The translations under genes were made by a program, and so were the position numbers. The notes below the pieces were generated by a model. It was given only the letters and a program-made list of their open reading frames with translations. It did no database searches and was not told the DNA's origin. From positions 24,489,328 to 24,553,327 of the forward strand of contig OZ024728.1 in NCBI GenBank assembly GCA_964016875.1: a stretch of DNA of 64,000 nucleotides, in the 5' to 3' direction. Shown piece by piece: positions 33,348 to 45,832 of the stretch (the first letter of the stretch is position 1; the number at the start of each line of letters is the position of its first letter). The DNA is from Fallopia convolvulus (lineage: Eukaryota > Streptophyta > Magnoliopsida > Caryophyllales > Polygonaceae).

Positions 33348-34070
33348 TCAGCTTCCACAATTCAAGTTTTCCCATCCATTCTCATTCTTTTTCCCTTTCT
33401 CCTTCCCCCAAACCCTAAATTTGACTCTGTCCCTTTTCAATGGCAACCTCTTCCTTCTCTTATCCTCCTCTTTCAGCAGCCCCTGAGAGCTCACCGCGCA
33501 TTCCACCTCTTCAACCCTCATTTCCTCCCAATGCATTTCACTGCGCTCCAGATCCTTGACCCCCTCATCCAACACATTGGGAAATTCAGGCAGCCATGGA
33601 GGAATCTCCATTCTTCCCCGGCGATCATCTCCGAACCCCAATTTACCCGTGGAAAGATGATCGCGCGGACGAACTGGCATCGGCTTGGCAAAAGGCAACT
33701 CCACAGTGGTGCACACAAAGCGCCGGATCTCTCTCAGAGGGCCGGAGCTCAGCAAGCACCGGCCAGGGCGAGAAGCCCCGGGGAAGCCTGTTGGAGATGC
33801 GAGCTCCTCTAGGGCGCAGACGACATCGAGGAGGTTCGATTGGGTGCGGCCGGCGAAGGCGGTCTTGGAAGCGGCGGATCGCGCCAGAGATTGGAGGTAG
33901 ATGGCGGCGATTCTGGTTAGGGCTTCGAGGGCGGAGGGCTTGCAGCGTCTGAAGCCGGAGGAGCGGCAAATCTGGGCGACGGCGACCTTGGTAGCGGCCT
34001 GAGAAAACTGCGGTGGTGTGGGCGGAGACTGGTTGGTTCGGTCTTCCGGTTTGGTTTTGCCGGCGACCAT
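33348..34070 (-). CDS. TAF8: TFIID subunit 8 (TAF8)-like protein
   Basis: 240 codons from the ATG at 34070, with no intron. Residues ~22-110 form a histone-fold (bromodomain-associated) domain: PPQFSQAATKVAVAQICRSS, then SALEALTRIAAIYLQSLARS, then FAGRTQSNLLDVVCALEELA. The TAF8 hallmark follows: CLLSSGPLREIRRFV, VELPFAKPMPVRPR and IPPWLPEFPNVLDE (about 115-185). TAF8 pairs with TAF10 in the TFIID complex and helps start RNA polymerase II transcription in the nucleus. The C-terminal part is Lys/Arg-rich with a VKFRV stretch. Plant TAF8 proteins are often longer (>300 aa), so this may be a short version. An upstream TTG in frame adds 10 residues but the ATG is the natural start. It looks intact and may be functional; intronless form is normal for this family as far as I recall. 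Confidence 0.8.
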   Translation of the reverse strand: MVAGKTKPEDRTNQSPPTPPQFSQAATKVAVAQICRSSGFRRCKPSALEALTRIAAIYLQSLARSAASKTAFAGRTQSNLLDVVCALEELASPTGFPGASRPGRCLLSSGPLREIRRFVCTTVELPFAKPMPVRPRDHLSTGKLGFGDDRRGRMEIPPWLPEFPNVLDEGVKDLERSEMHWEEMRVEEVECAVSSQGLLKEEDKRRKRLPLKRDRVKFRVWGKEKGKKNENGWENLNCGS

Positions 34071-34299
34071 GGTGGGCGGCTTGTTGAGTTGGAATTTCAA
34101 ACGCGCCTGGGGGGGTGGTGGGACTGTGGGAGGAGAACCTGCCGAGACTTTTGCGGCGTTTCTCTCCCCACCTTAATTTTAAATTGAAAGTTGAAAATTA
34201 AGTAGGGTGTCTGCTTTGTATACATAAATTGGGCTAAAATGTCATATTGGTTTAAAATTGTAGCTTTGGGCAATTGGTTGATTAAAAAAAAACCCAATC

Positions 34300-35160
34300 G
34301 ATCTTTTTTTCTAGGTAAAAATTAGCTTCTCCTTTATTTAGTAGGAAAAGATTCGGTATATTAGATAGGCCCAGTACTACCGAGACTCCGTGGAAACGAC
34401 AGCCGGATAAACCATCAAACAAGACTAAAACCAACAAAAGATACACACAACGAAAGTACAAACAACGAAAACGATAAAATGAACTAGAACTAAAAGGGTA
34501 GTGGGGAGAAGTGAAGGGCTGAAGAGAGCAAAGTCTTCAATATTCAAGTCAAGGCGGACAAACAAGGTAAGATGAATGGACTACTAACGTTGTCTCCACT
34601 GGATGAAGGATCTTCAGCTGACACAAAACATCCAGGCAACCTCGCCAAACACAAACAACCACACCCAGTCCCATAATCAAATCACGGAGTTGTACCATCC
34701 GTCGTACTCGAGCATGAGCTAAGGGAGAAGTAGCACATTGGAAAATACCTGCAAAAGAGCCCAAAAGGGAAACCAAAGAAAGCCCAAGAAGGAAAAGGAG
34801 AGCCCAAAACTTCTTAAGCCATCCCAAACCACAACACACAACAACAAAAATCTATCAAAAGCCACTTATAGCCACAAACAACCACATAAAAAAGCAAGGT
34901 GGTCAAAGGTCCACGAAGACATGGCAAGCGCACAACCGAAACATCATTCCGGTGACCGATCCTGGGAAAATGATGGAAGTGAACCGCCTCCAAAACAAGC
35001 GAACAAACACGAGAGTCGAGATAAACCAACCCACAAAATCACAAGTCCAAGGAGATCTTTCAATAAAATAACAACACGATCGAAGGTCAAAACAAATTAC
35101 AAGGATCAACACCATGATCAAAGGTCGGAGGGAGTCAAAGAAATAGATTAAAAAAAAACA
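34300..35160 (-). other. Possible LINE 3' region
   Basis: The minus-strand sequence ending near 34310 (GGCTGTCGTTTCCACGG, then CTCGGTAGTACTGGG) resembles that ending near 63760 (GGCTGCCGTTTTTTACGG, then CTCGGACTACC), which carries an A-tail. I see no RT or RNase H block here. The plus-strand ORF at 34738-35151 (Lys/His-rich) and the minus ORFs lack known domains. Confidence 0.35.
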
Positions 35161-35261
35161 GAATTTTCACACATATTAAGACCTGAAAAAAATATCTTCA
35201 AAAGATCAAATCATAACTGATCAATTTTAAGTAATCAATACAAATTAACCCTTCTCGGTAG

Positions 35262-35334
35262 ATCGTCCTCATCGGAGCCTCCTCGGCTTGCCTTCTCGGC
35301 ATGCCTTCTCGGCGGTGTGCCTTCTCGGCAGATT
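35262..35334. repeat. Short TGCCTTCTCGGC repeats
   Basis: Four to five imperfect copies of CCTTCTCGGC(A/G) run straight into the CT microsatellite. Confidence 0.7.
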
Positions 35335-35336
35335 TT

Positions 35337-35339
<3 letters not shown>

Positions 35340-35400
<61 letters not shown>
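35340..35400. repeat. (CT)n microsatellite
   Basis: About 30 CT units, followed by GAGA-rich sequence (35405-35420) that could pair with it. The Ser-Leu repeat ORF over it is an artefact. Confidence 0.95.
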
Positions 35401-35401
<1 letters not shown>

Positions 35402-35420
35402 AAATAGAGAGAAGAGAGAG

Positions 35421-37190
35421 CTTTTTAAAATTAGCTTCTCATTGGCAAACCCTTCTAGAATATGTTTACGAGTGAGAAGTGAAAGTTCATCTAAATGGCC
35501 CAAAAAAATTCTTAAATGAATAAGGATATCATAGATAATGATCTAGATTTTCAAGGGTTATCTCAATTTCTTAAGAACAACTACAAAGACCTTTAATCGT
35601 ATTAATGACGATAAGATTGTCACATTCAATTTTAATTTTGTGAGGCCTATAATTGTTTGAAAAAAAGAATTTCATTTCTAAGAGCAAGTGCTTCTACCCC
35701 TAAAACGGAAGAAGATTCATATTTTACAATATTCAAAGAGATCATGTTAGCCAAAGAATCTAATAAGATACAGAATATCTTTATGCACACAAATTATTTG
35801 CCTGGTGCACAAGAATTGAGACGCTTCATGAAACATCTTGCTTTATGAATCATTTAAATAATAGGTACCCAATAGCAGAACAAATGGTCGGACAATTGGC
35901 TAAGATGCTTCATGAAGCATGTCACTTCATAAATCGTCTAGGTTAAACTATGTATAAAGTGATGCGCTTCATATTCTACCTAAATCATCTTCCACCTCCG
36001 AGAATCCCTCGTGCTTGGAATTCTTCTTTGAGATATCTCTTCTTTCCCATCGAATTATCGTTCCCTCGTGTTTCTCTCTCAAATATCATTATTTATCGTC
36101 AATGCTCCGTTTTCGTGGTCTCAGTCGGGCTCTTCGTGGCAAAGGGCATGGTGTGGCGGATCTAGTCGGCGGCGGCGTGGATGGGACTAGTGGTGAAGTT
36201 GGCTCATTGGATGATGCAAGTTATCAAATTGATTAAAGTGGATGTTGGATTTGGGGTAATGAATTTTGATTTGAAACCCTAAAAAACAACACCAATCAAT
36301 GTGAACACTGTGTGAACATCTGTGGAGAATGCTTAGTTAACTGCAATTGCTATGCAATAAGTTAGCTAAACCATCTCAAGAGAATGCTTAGTTAAGTTCA
36401 ATTGCTATGTGAACATTGTGTTGCATCCAAATTCAGCAATAAGTGAGCTATTTGTTCGATTTAGCATATTTTGAAATCCAAGTCAATTCCTTAGAGTATT
36501 TTGAAATCCTCTTTATTTAGATAAGAAAATTGTCTAATTCAAGGCAAAATGTATTGTCTGATTCAAGGATTTAGAACTGTTGGTCCTTAAATTTGTCAAA
36601 ACCTTAGCCGGAGAGCAAATGAGTCAATGAAAAAGAAGGAATCTTTGTTGCTAGGAATTGCTTTGTTTGACACCCTTGTTAAATGAGAAAGCTTTAGAAC
36701 TGTTTGGCACCCTTGTTTGGCAACAAGTACTAGTACTAGGACACCATGAACTAGATAAACTCTTGACAACACCAGAACTATATAAGTTTGAACTAATTAA
36801 TTGACTATAAAACCTTGACATCGCCATTTTATGCACTTCTATACAACATATGCAAATACTTGGAGCGCGGTATTACTATGAATGACTCCATGCAAGTTTT
36901 AAGAGGTTCTGCATCAGAATTCTAATGTGCCTAAAAAGTATATTTAACGTTGACGAATCACGTTAACGGGGTACCGGTAGAAGTCGCCCATACACGCTTA
37001 TGGAAGAGCAAGGATCCCATATTAAAACACATGCATGTATGTACAAATATATGAATATACGAATAAAGTGTGAGGTTTGTTGATCGATTACCATATAATA
37101 TCGTCACATGTGTAAGATGATTATACAAGAGTGTCGAGTTACTCGCGTGTAATATACATTGTACATTCACGAGGTTGATTCTAGTGGAAA
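35421..37190. other. Gene-free stretch
   Basis: No convincing coding sequence. Small features: a GATGCTTCATGAAGCAT palindrome near 35903; a duplicated 'gagaatgcttagttaa...caattgctatg' block (36325-36400); and an ORF at 36015-36236 without a known domain. I see nothing else. Confidence 0.5.
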
Positions 37191-37194
37191 TGGG

Positions 37195-40100
37195 GCTTAT
37201 CTTAAAAACTGAAAATGAATATGGTCTGTTGGATGGAATAAATGAAAGTCTGGGATTAATGTGGGGGAAATAAGAAAAAAGAGGGACACGCGCTTATTTT
37301 TCAGAATTTTAATGGCATTTTACAAATATCATTAAAAGGCACTCTTAAATAGTCATTAATACCCTTCTATCTTCACAACACAAATGCAAAATTAATTGAC
37401 TCTCAATTCTCTCCCAAAATTGTTTAAAATCGCCTCAAAATCTCCCAATTCTCCTTTCGTTTGAAGACTTAATTGAAGATCTGAATCATATCCATGATAG
37501 ATTAGGAGCAACTATTGTTGAAATCCGATTCCAAACAAGGTAAGAAACCCTCTCTTTTTTGAATTTTTTTGATTCTAGGGTTCATACCCAAAAAGGGATT
37601 TTGGATTCTAGAAATTGAAGGGAACGTAGAAAGTATTTTGGGTGCATTGTTTTGTGATTAAATTAATATTTTGGTGATGATTAAACTAATTAAATGAATA
37701 TGAGGTGGAGATCTGTGAGATGCTGAATTTTTAGACTATTGGGGAGAAGATCTGATTAATGATGATACAAAAGGATTTGAGAGCGAACTAGACATTGAGA
37801 AGAACCTAGAAAGTTCAGACTTATTGGAATCTTATTTAGACTACAAACATGGAGAGAATGTGTTATTCTAGCTTATTCAGACTCATATGTAAGTTGTTTC
37901 CAAGCTTTCAATACATGTATTGTTGGTCTGAATGTGTTTTATAATAGATGTTCACATATTTCATTTAAAGGTTCAATTTATTTTGTTCACATGTTCATAA
38001 ACATACTTCGAATGTTCAAATGTCAACAAGGTTCATATAATTTATAGAAAAGGTAGGTGTTCATGTATCTCATTTAAAGGTTCGTGTATAACATTAAGAG
38101 GTTTATGTATTTTGTTCACATGTTTGTATTGTCTGAAAAACCTAATATCTTATATCTTCTTGTTTTTTTTTATAAATATAGAAAGAAAAAGTGGCGCATC
38201 ATATAGTCAGGACCAGAATTACAATCCAATTGAACAAGTTGGTGGTGAAGATAGTGGAGACAATATAGCAAACAAAGTTTGGAAGAAGATGCTGAAATTT
38301 TGAATGATATTGCAACTCAACCAACAAAAAAGGCAAAGAAAGTTGGAGGATGCAAATGGACTAAAACTGTTTTGAATTGAAAATATTGAATAAAGCAATT
38401 ATTTTGAAATAACTAGCTAGTTCCGATGATATAGAATCTAGATGGTTGATGTTAAGCTAAGAAACTAAAGATGAAGTTATGTTGGTGGGGTAGTAGAAAA
38501 ATAGAAAGATGTGGAATGACATTTGTAAGAAGGTACAAAACTGTTTCACAAATGAAGTTTGATACCTAGTTTGGCTAGTTCATGTTTATTATGTCCACGT
38601 CACACATTTATTATGTATGTTCATGTTTATTTTATTGTATTTCATACACATTAAAATAACAAGGTTGGTCTTATGATTTATACTTTTTGTTGGTTAAATA
38701 TGCTAGCAAAGGATGTAGCTGAACTTGATACATGATAGTTAAAAACAAATGAAATTGAACCAAATATTGTGAATGTTCATATATAGTAATCGTAGGTTCA
38801 CATTTTTAGTATTTGTATTCAAATATTTAAGATTTGTGTTCACATATAGTATGAAATGAAAAATTAAACTACTAACCATTACAAAAGAGGCTAGAAGCAC
38901 AAGTGCCTTATATCAAACACATGAAGCATCAATAAAACTCAACGTGAACTCAAATGAAGATGTATTGTTCATTATATCATTGAAATAAAATGGATAAAAA
39001 GGTAAAATCAGTTCCGAAAATTCAAGAGTTGAAATGACGTCTCCAATTGTGTCAGATCTTATTACATCGAGTGTGATGGTATAGCCCAGTTCCATGAGGA
39101 TATTCACAAATATCTGCATATGAATCTTAAAGTGAGTGAGTAGTTCGAGGGTTGATTTATTCTTGATGTTATAGTTTGCCAACATATTCAACTTGACAAC
39201 CATGTATGGCAAAAAATTAGCACATAGTGATCACTTGGAATGCCCTCTTTGGCTTGATTATGGTCATCACATCTTTAATTGCGTAAGAGCTTTCCAATCA
39301 AGGGCGATGATATTGCATGCAACCTTCACAAAGATCTTCATCTCCGACTTTTCATACTCCTCAGATCTAGAACAAGGCTTCGTCATCTTCAAGTTACTTG
39401 CAATGTATCGACATTAATTATAATTGGACAACCAACAAGTATAGTATCAAATGAAATTCTAGAGATTTACAAGGATTGCACAAGTACAATAGATCATACT
39501 CTCATGAAATTTTTTACCATGACACTAATGATCTTGCAAATATGTAAATACAAGCTCAAAACTTTCATACTTAATAGGCAATGCTAAAGGCATTAAAATG
39601 GAGTTATAATTCATGATTATTACTAGTGACAACAAGAAAATAACCAAGATAATGTAGGTTCATGAACTTAATGATAACCAATTAAATCTGTATTCGAAAT
39701 CATCGTGCCATCAACATTATCCACACTACAAGAATAGGACATTTCACCATTCAAATCAATAGAAGTTGATGGACAACCTACAATAAAGGACAAATGTACA
39801 AAAAATTAAATAAAAGAACGCACATTTTTCTGTAAGGTTCACGCAAAAATATATAAAGTTCACGTAACAGCATAATACGTTCACGTAAAATCCAATTCAG
39901 CACAGAAAAAAAACTCTCATCTCTTAGGACTTTCATCAAACATGTTATATGCATCTCAAACTAGAAGATCAAATAAATCGAAAAAACAAAGTATTGGATA
40001 ATGGACTATGTAAAAACAACATGAATACACTAAATACTTGAAATTTTCTACCAATTCGATCTCATATTGTTAATTTTGATTTCAAACTTGAAATCAACAC

Positions 40101-40435
40101 AAAGTTTAAAAAACTAAAATAAAACTCCAAAAGAGCAAAACGCATACCTTAATTTGAACCCATTAAGAAAGAAAAACAAAGAAGATTCGATCGAATAGTG
40201 AAATTGGAGATAAGAGAAAGAAGAACCGATTGAATTTGTACCTTGTAGAAGAGAAGAGAAATATTTTACGTTGGTGTATTGTAGGCAGTTTGGAGAAGAT
40301 GATAAAAGAGGCCAAATGACAAGTTTGCCCTTGATTCTTAAAAATTGAAAAAGTACACGCGCTAATCACAGCCATACAACATACATAATCTAACGGGCAG
40401 AACTGATTTTTAGTTTTCACGTTAACCTCCGTTTC
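37195..40435. mobile_element. Possible degenerate Mutator-like element
   Basis: The left edge (37195-37290) and the reverse complement of the right edge (40330-40435) are loosely alike (AAAACTGAAAATGAATATGG versus AAAACTAAAAATCAGTTCTG, later both with a CACGCGC/GCGCGTG element). No 9-bp duplication was found. The interior holds many GTTCAC / GGTTCA words in direct orientation (37940-38130, 38770-38840, 39820-39895), and no transposase. It may be a non-autonomous element or simply intergenic DNA. Confidence 0.3.
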
Positions 40436-40962
40436 TATCTGATTCAATTCCGTACATTCACTATATAATATAAAGTAACTTTTATAAAATTGTGTGTTTG
40501 TGTCGCCGTGTCGGTGGATTTTCAGTGGGTTTATAAGGGTCCTGGGAAGGTCTATTTTCCAACAAACTATAACTTGGCAAAATGTAGGAAAAAATGGAAG
40601 AATAAATTGATCGATTACCGTATAAAGACTGCTCCTTTTCTCTTCTGGATGGAAGAGAGCTAATACAGAATGCAATTACTTCCTACAGAAATTAATTAAG
40701 GATAATTAAGTGTTTCCATAAGGTTTGGGTGGATTAAAAGCATGATCTTCCTCATCTTCTTGGAGAGCCTAAAATAAAATGGATCATAAAATTGAGGTAG
40801 ATCACACAGCATTCGAATTTCCACGTTCCCACCCCTTGCTGTGCAGATTCAATCCCGGCTGTCCATCAGTAGCCCTCAGACAAAGAAGATGGCCGTGACC
40901 ACACTACCATCCACGCCCACGCCCACGCCGCCACCACCCTTCAGGGATTGTCACCGTCCAGT

Positions 40963-41133
40963 ATGAACGGAGAGAGAGTTTGTAGGATCTGTCATATGAG
41001 TGGCTACGGTGGAAACTATGGCAATGAGGATTCAAACTTGAAATTAATAGAGTTGGGGTGTGCTTGTAAAGAAGAACTCGAGATTTCGCATTATCAATGT
41101 GCCCATGCCTGTTTCACCCTCAACAGAACTAGG
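40963..41133 (+). pseudogene. RING-CH (RINGv) exon, isolated
   Basis: The reading from the ATG at 40963 gives MNGERVCRICHMSGYGGNYG, then LIELGCACKEELEISHYQCA. This matches the RING-CH zinc-binding pattern C-x2-C...C-x-C...H-x2-C found in MARCH-type ubiquitin ligases. The final C-x2-C pair is normally in the next exon. A good donor site (ACTAG|GTAACC) follows at about 41134, but no matching exon appears before the Rab gene on the other strand. An upstream ATG (40889) opens a frame with a Thr/Pro-rich head (TTLPSTPTPTPPPP) that ends just as the RING frame begins. That suggests a lost base between the two. It is probably a truncated gene copy. It could be a real first exon only if its partner lies more than 20 kb away. 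Confidence 0.6.
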
Positions 41134-41456
41134 TAACCTTCTGTCTTATTGCGTTTGATTGATCCGGCCGGTTAAAGATTTTACTCAATATATCTCTTAC
41201 CGTGGTAGTGGGTAAAAGGAGTATAATTCCCATCATGTAGTCTTACACTCTTACCATAGGATAAAGCAACACAACTACCATGAATTTGCCATAATATAAA
41301 CATTGAACCAAACTATAATATCAGAGCACGATGTGAGAACCTCTTAAGGAGTTCCTCTGAACACACGACCATTGAAACAAAATAACATGAAATTAGGGTT
41401 AAATGGGACTTTTCCGAGTTTACGACAAGCTTAAATATTACTAGTTTACCACTAAA

Positions 41457-42746
41457 CTAGCTCGAGCAACAATTTAGTTTCTTCCAAACAGAGCCCTCGT
41501 CTCTGATATTTATGGTCTCTCCCTTTGACGGGACTGCTGAGGTGGCCCCGTCACCAGCCTCAACCGCTTTCTTGCTCACAATCTGGTGAATCTGAGCAAG
41601 CACTTGAGTGAAGGCTTGTTCCACGTTCGTTGCTTCCAGCGCTGAGGTCTCCATGAAGAAGAGGGACTCTTTCTCAGCAAACTCCTTGGCTTCATCAGTT
41701 GAAACCGCCACGAGATGTCTGAGATCAGACTTGTTGCCAATCAGCATTACCACGATGTTGGGGTCGGTGTGATCCCTTAACTCTCGTAGCCATCTTGCAG
41801 CGTTTTCAAAAGTGGAGTGTCTTGTGACATCGTATACGAGGAGAGCGCCAACTGCTCCTCTGTAGTAAGCGCTGGTTATGGACCTGTACCTGTGGAGATG
41901 TCCAAAAGCATGCTAAAGAGTTGGAATAGCTGATGATTCTTGAACAGCACATGATGATTCTTGAAAACAGCTATCTTTGACAGTAACAAGGGAAATGCAT
42001 AGTTAACTGGTTCAGTTATGCAGGAGCTCACAGTCAATGAATAATAGAGCCATGATCTCTCAGAGAACAAACCCTTGTTGCAAATTAAAAAAAAAAGTTC
42101 ACATGTTTTTTCATGTACAATCAATTATAACACCCAAGTTGATGAAAATTTGTCAATAGGCGACCTCCTAAATTGCCCATTTCCAAACTCTCAATTCTAA
42201 ACCCTAATTTTCATCAATTAACCTTCCCTCTAAGCCAAAATCAGTCTATTGAAAAATTGTATCACCATGAAGTATTCATTTGCACAATAACACCTACAAA
42301 TTCCATCATCATCAACCTAATTATTTGAATCAATCATTCAGTAATAAAACCAAGCAAGCAACAAACACCTCCTGAATAGAGGAGAAAAAGGAAAGAAACT
42401 GCAAAATCCACCCCATATATTTAGCAAGTTCTCAACCACTAGTGAATTTATGCAATACTGAAGGCCGATACCAAAAACAAACTTCAAGAAAGAAAATGGA
42501 AATTCCCAAAAAGGGGAAATCATACCGTTCTTGGCCAGCGGTGTCCCAAATCTGGGCTTTGATGACCTTGGTGTTGATATTCAAACTCCTGGTGGCGAAC
42601 TCAACGCCGATTGTGGATTTGGATTCGAGATTGAACTCGTTCCTGGTGAACCTCGAGAGCAGGTTCGATTTCCCGACGCCTGAATCGCCAATCAACACCA
42701 GTTTGAACAGGTAATCGTAGTCGTCATCTGGTCTGTACCCAGCCAT
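41457..42746 (-). CDS. RABA1: RABA1-type (Rab11-like) small GTPase
   Basis: Two exons: 42746-42526 and 41889-41457, split in an Arg codon (QER|YRS) by a 636-bp intron with GT and CAG borders. The 217-residue product has P-loop GDSGVGKS, switch I with STIGVEF, WDTAGQE, NKSDL and ETSAL, and a CC-containing tail (NCCSS) for geranylgeranylation. The MAGYRPDDDYDYLFKLVLIG start, the KAQIWDTAGQ stretch and the HTDPNIVVMLIGNKSDLRHL block identify the plant RABA1 subgroup. These GTPases work at the trans-Golgi/recycling endosome in traffic to the plasma membrane and cell plate. The intron sits at the position usual for this family. All motifs are intact, so the gene is likely functional. Confidence 0.93.
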
Positions 42747-43288
42747 TTCTAGTATGCTCTACTGCTTCAGCTCAGTGAAACTACTCCTCCAAAAACAAAC
42801 ACGCAGAATCAGAGATTCGAGTATGGAATGCTCCCTATGATGTGTTGATTTTTTGATGAGTTGTTTTGCTTTTGCTTTTTGGCAAAAAAGAGGGGAAATA
42901 GAAACGGATACACACACCTTATCAATAAAGCATTGTTTATGTTATTTCACGCCGATTGATACGCATAAAGAAAGGTACAACAGTCCAAATTCGGTTTGTT
43001 ATAACATTTTTTTATTCACCAGATTGGTTTTTCCCTCACACACGTAGAGCAGCTATAACTCCAACGGACCATTCTCTTTCAAATTTATAAAATATTGCCA
43101 TTAAATTTATAAAACTCCTGGGATAGACAGTTGTAAAGCCATGACGAAAAACTGTTTCCTACGATGATGATGGCTGATTATGCTGATGCTCCAATGATTA
43201 AGGGTTGATGAAGCTTTAACACAAGGAAATTTTCAAACAGTGGTGAAATCTATATGAATAAAGGGGAAGATGAAATCTATATATTGTC
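42747..43288. promoter_or_regulatory. Upstream region of the RABA1-type gene
   Basis: This contains the 5' leader and presumed promoter of the minus-strand gene. I could not pick one TATA box or start site with confidence. A small ORF at 42853-43047 shows no known domain. Confidence 0.3.
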
Positions 43289-43444
43289 TGTAAGTGTGAA
43301 AGCCCTTGTAGGGTTGCATTGTATTGATAGCAATATATATAGGATTACAACAGAGATTACAATAGAGAGAGAAAACCATATCCTAACTACAGAGATACGT
43401 TCTTAACAACACATACAATATATCCTATATTTATATTACTAACA
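43289..43444 (-). mobile_element. Small solo LTR (156 bp)
   Basis: It begins TGTAAGTGTGAAAG and ends TACTAACA on plus (TGTTAG...ACTTACA on minus) and is flanked by TTGTC on both sides (43284-43288, 43445-43449). Length and sequence suggest a copia-type or TRIM-like LTR. There is no second LTR nearby. Confidence 0.7.
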
Positions 43445-43449
43445 TTGTC

Positions 43450-44063
43450 GTTAACATGAAGTGGATCTTCAGAACTTGAAACATTGGAAATTTCCTTGTG
43501 TTCACGACTTCAGGTGCATTCTCAAAGACGAGGAAACGAAACTCAGTTCGAGTATGAATCTGGAGTTGCTTTACTTTTTTCATCGGTCAACGTCACCAAA
43601 GATTTAAGGGCATGCCCAAATGCCCAATCAACCTCATAATTTTCATAAACCTATCAAATACGATTATTTTATTATTTTTTCTTCTTTCATATCATTTCTA
43701 ATCTTTTATCTTTTTTTTCCACAATCAACCTTTCCAATTGAGACACATGAGCCTCTCTTCTTTTCACTTTTATTATTTCCCAATAATTATTTATTTCCCC
43801 ACATATAATTACAAATATACCTCCATTCTTTTATTATATATATATATCATTATTTACCTAAAATTAACTATATTTGTTTACTAATTTTATTAAATGACGC
43901 TTTTAATTAATTTGTTAAAATTTCTAACATTATTATAAATTGTATTTTAAATTATATTTATTATAGTTAATTAAGTGAATATTAATTAAGAGCATATTCG
44001 AATAAGGGAATATTAGTAAGAGAGTAACACTAAAACAATGGGTAATGTAAAAAAATATATAAA
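43450..44063. other. AT-rich gene-free stretch
   Basis: Low-complexity AT-rich sequence with a TATATA run near 43835. I see no gene or element border. Confidence 0.5.
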
Positions 44064-45066
44064 CTAGTTGAAGTCTCGTGATATTTATGGGATAATTTTA
44101 CTAGAAAACTATACACTTCTATGTTATTAATTTAAAATAATAAATATATTTATATAATATCATAATAAATTATGCAACGTATAGAAAAAGTATTTTTTTT
44201 AGATTGTACCCCATATTTTAATTGAATATATTTTTAAATATTTTTTCATTATTTGTTGAGATCTTGTCCAATTTTATATTGAAATTATTAAAATATTGAT
44301 TTTACTTTTTACTGAATATTTTAAAATTATATAATTTTTCAAAATATTTTTTAAATTTAATTTATTAAAATTTTGTATTAGGGTTCTTATTTTTTACTCT
44401 ATAATAATAAGAATGTTTGTAAATATGAAAAATATCAATATAAAGATTGGTAGAGAAGAAAACATTGTCCTTGATTTAAGAGATAAAATATTGAGAAAAT
44501 TATCTATGTATTATTTTGCAAAATTCAATCCATCTATAAAGATGTTTTCCATACTAAATTTACATAACGAAGAAATAAAATATAAATAAAATTAATGTAT
44601 ATTAAAATTCACAAATTTTAATGTATTAATCAATCTTTCATCCATATTAAATTATAAAAAACAAAGAGATACAAAAAAATTAAATGTAAGGTGAGGCTAG
44701 ATCAAAAAATATTCTATATTTACATAAATAAAATAAAAAGAATATTAAGAAAAATGTAATGTAAATTTGTATCATAATTCAATTTAAGCAAGTATTCATC
44801 AAGATTTGTAAATTTTTCTATTTTATTTTTATCAAACTTTGATTTAAGAAAAATCTTTAATATAAATGCATAAAAAGATAAAGGAATTCTAATTTTATTA
44901 ATTTAAATAAAAATTCGAATTTTTATTTTTTTGACATAAACATGTAAGAAGAAATTTAATTGGAAAAACTAAAGTACTATGAATAAAATTATCTTTTAAA
45001 ATATAACGTGGGACCAAAATCAATGTGGTGGCACAAAAAGAAACAAATGTAATATATAGTTATAGA
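44064..45066 (-). mobile_element. Helitron-related element, copy 7
   Basis: The minus strand begins TCTATAACTATATATTACAT at 45066, and the inner part (44700-45050) matches the array Helitrons, including 'cgtgggaccaaaatcaatgtggtgg'. The far end is taken as CTAG at 44064, where only a decayed hairpin remains. That border is less certain. Confidence 0.55.
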
Positions 45067-45832
45067 TAAATCATATATACTATAAATAATTTATTATATT
45101 GAAAAATATCAGCATATGATAAGAAAATATATACTCGAAGCCCAAATCTTGGTAAAAGATAAAAAATATGCATAAAAAACAATATAGAAAATATCAACAT
45201 ATACATCAATTTATATAAAAGATTAGATGTATTATGTATAAAAAGAATAACACAAGTTATTATAATATTTATGATTAAAAAAACTTGACATTATTTATTC
45301 AAGTATTACCAAGTGGCACAATTTTTTCAACAGACATGGTTTATGCTTTATAATGTATTAGGTAGATATGTATCTTCTTACCCTAAAACGGCCAAAAATA
45401 CAAATTAAATTTTAAAATGTTTTAAATATATACAAAATTAGTATCTATAAATAAATACATTTTTTATAAATTTTGGTATAATTAAATTTTTTTTATAATT
45501 AAATCTAATCCAAAATAAAATTTTAATTTACTTATAATCAATTACTAGGATAGGGGATTGATTTTGTGCCATGTGGCACTCATTAATTGCACAAGGGGAC
45601 TCTTGCGCCCAAATTGTAAAGATCGAATTTCAATCTTCAAAAATTGATCCAACCAAAACTTGAATATTTTATTATTTTGGAACTTGAATCCCCTCACGAT
45701 CTTTCAAAAATAGACGGATGGGCATGCTAGCACCCCAAGACTGATCTTATATGCCAGAGCATCTTTTCTTCACACAACTCTGCAACTTTTTGGAGTCGAA
45801 ATCAAGCTGTATGTTCTTGATCTACTCTACCT
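45067..45832. other. AT-rich gene-free stretch
   Basis: No ORF or repeat border recognised. It is AT-rich up to about 45550, then mixed sequence up to the gypsy LTR. Confidence 0.5.

Noticed and set aside
33324..33952. Plus-strand ORFs opposite the TAF8-like gene
   Set aside because: Antisense shadows of a clear coding sequence; no domain of their own.
34738..35151. Lys/His-rich ORF of 137 codons
   Set aside because: Low-complexity composition and no known domain. It may be antisense to a retroposon tail.
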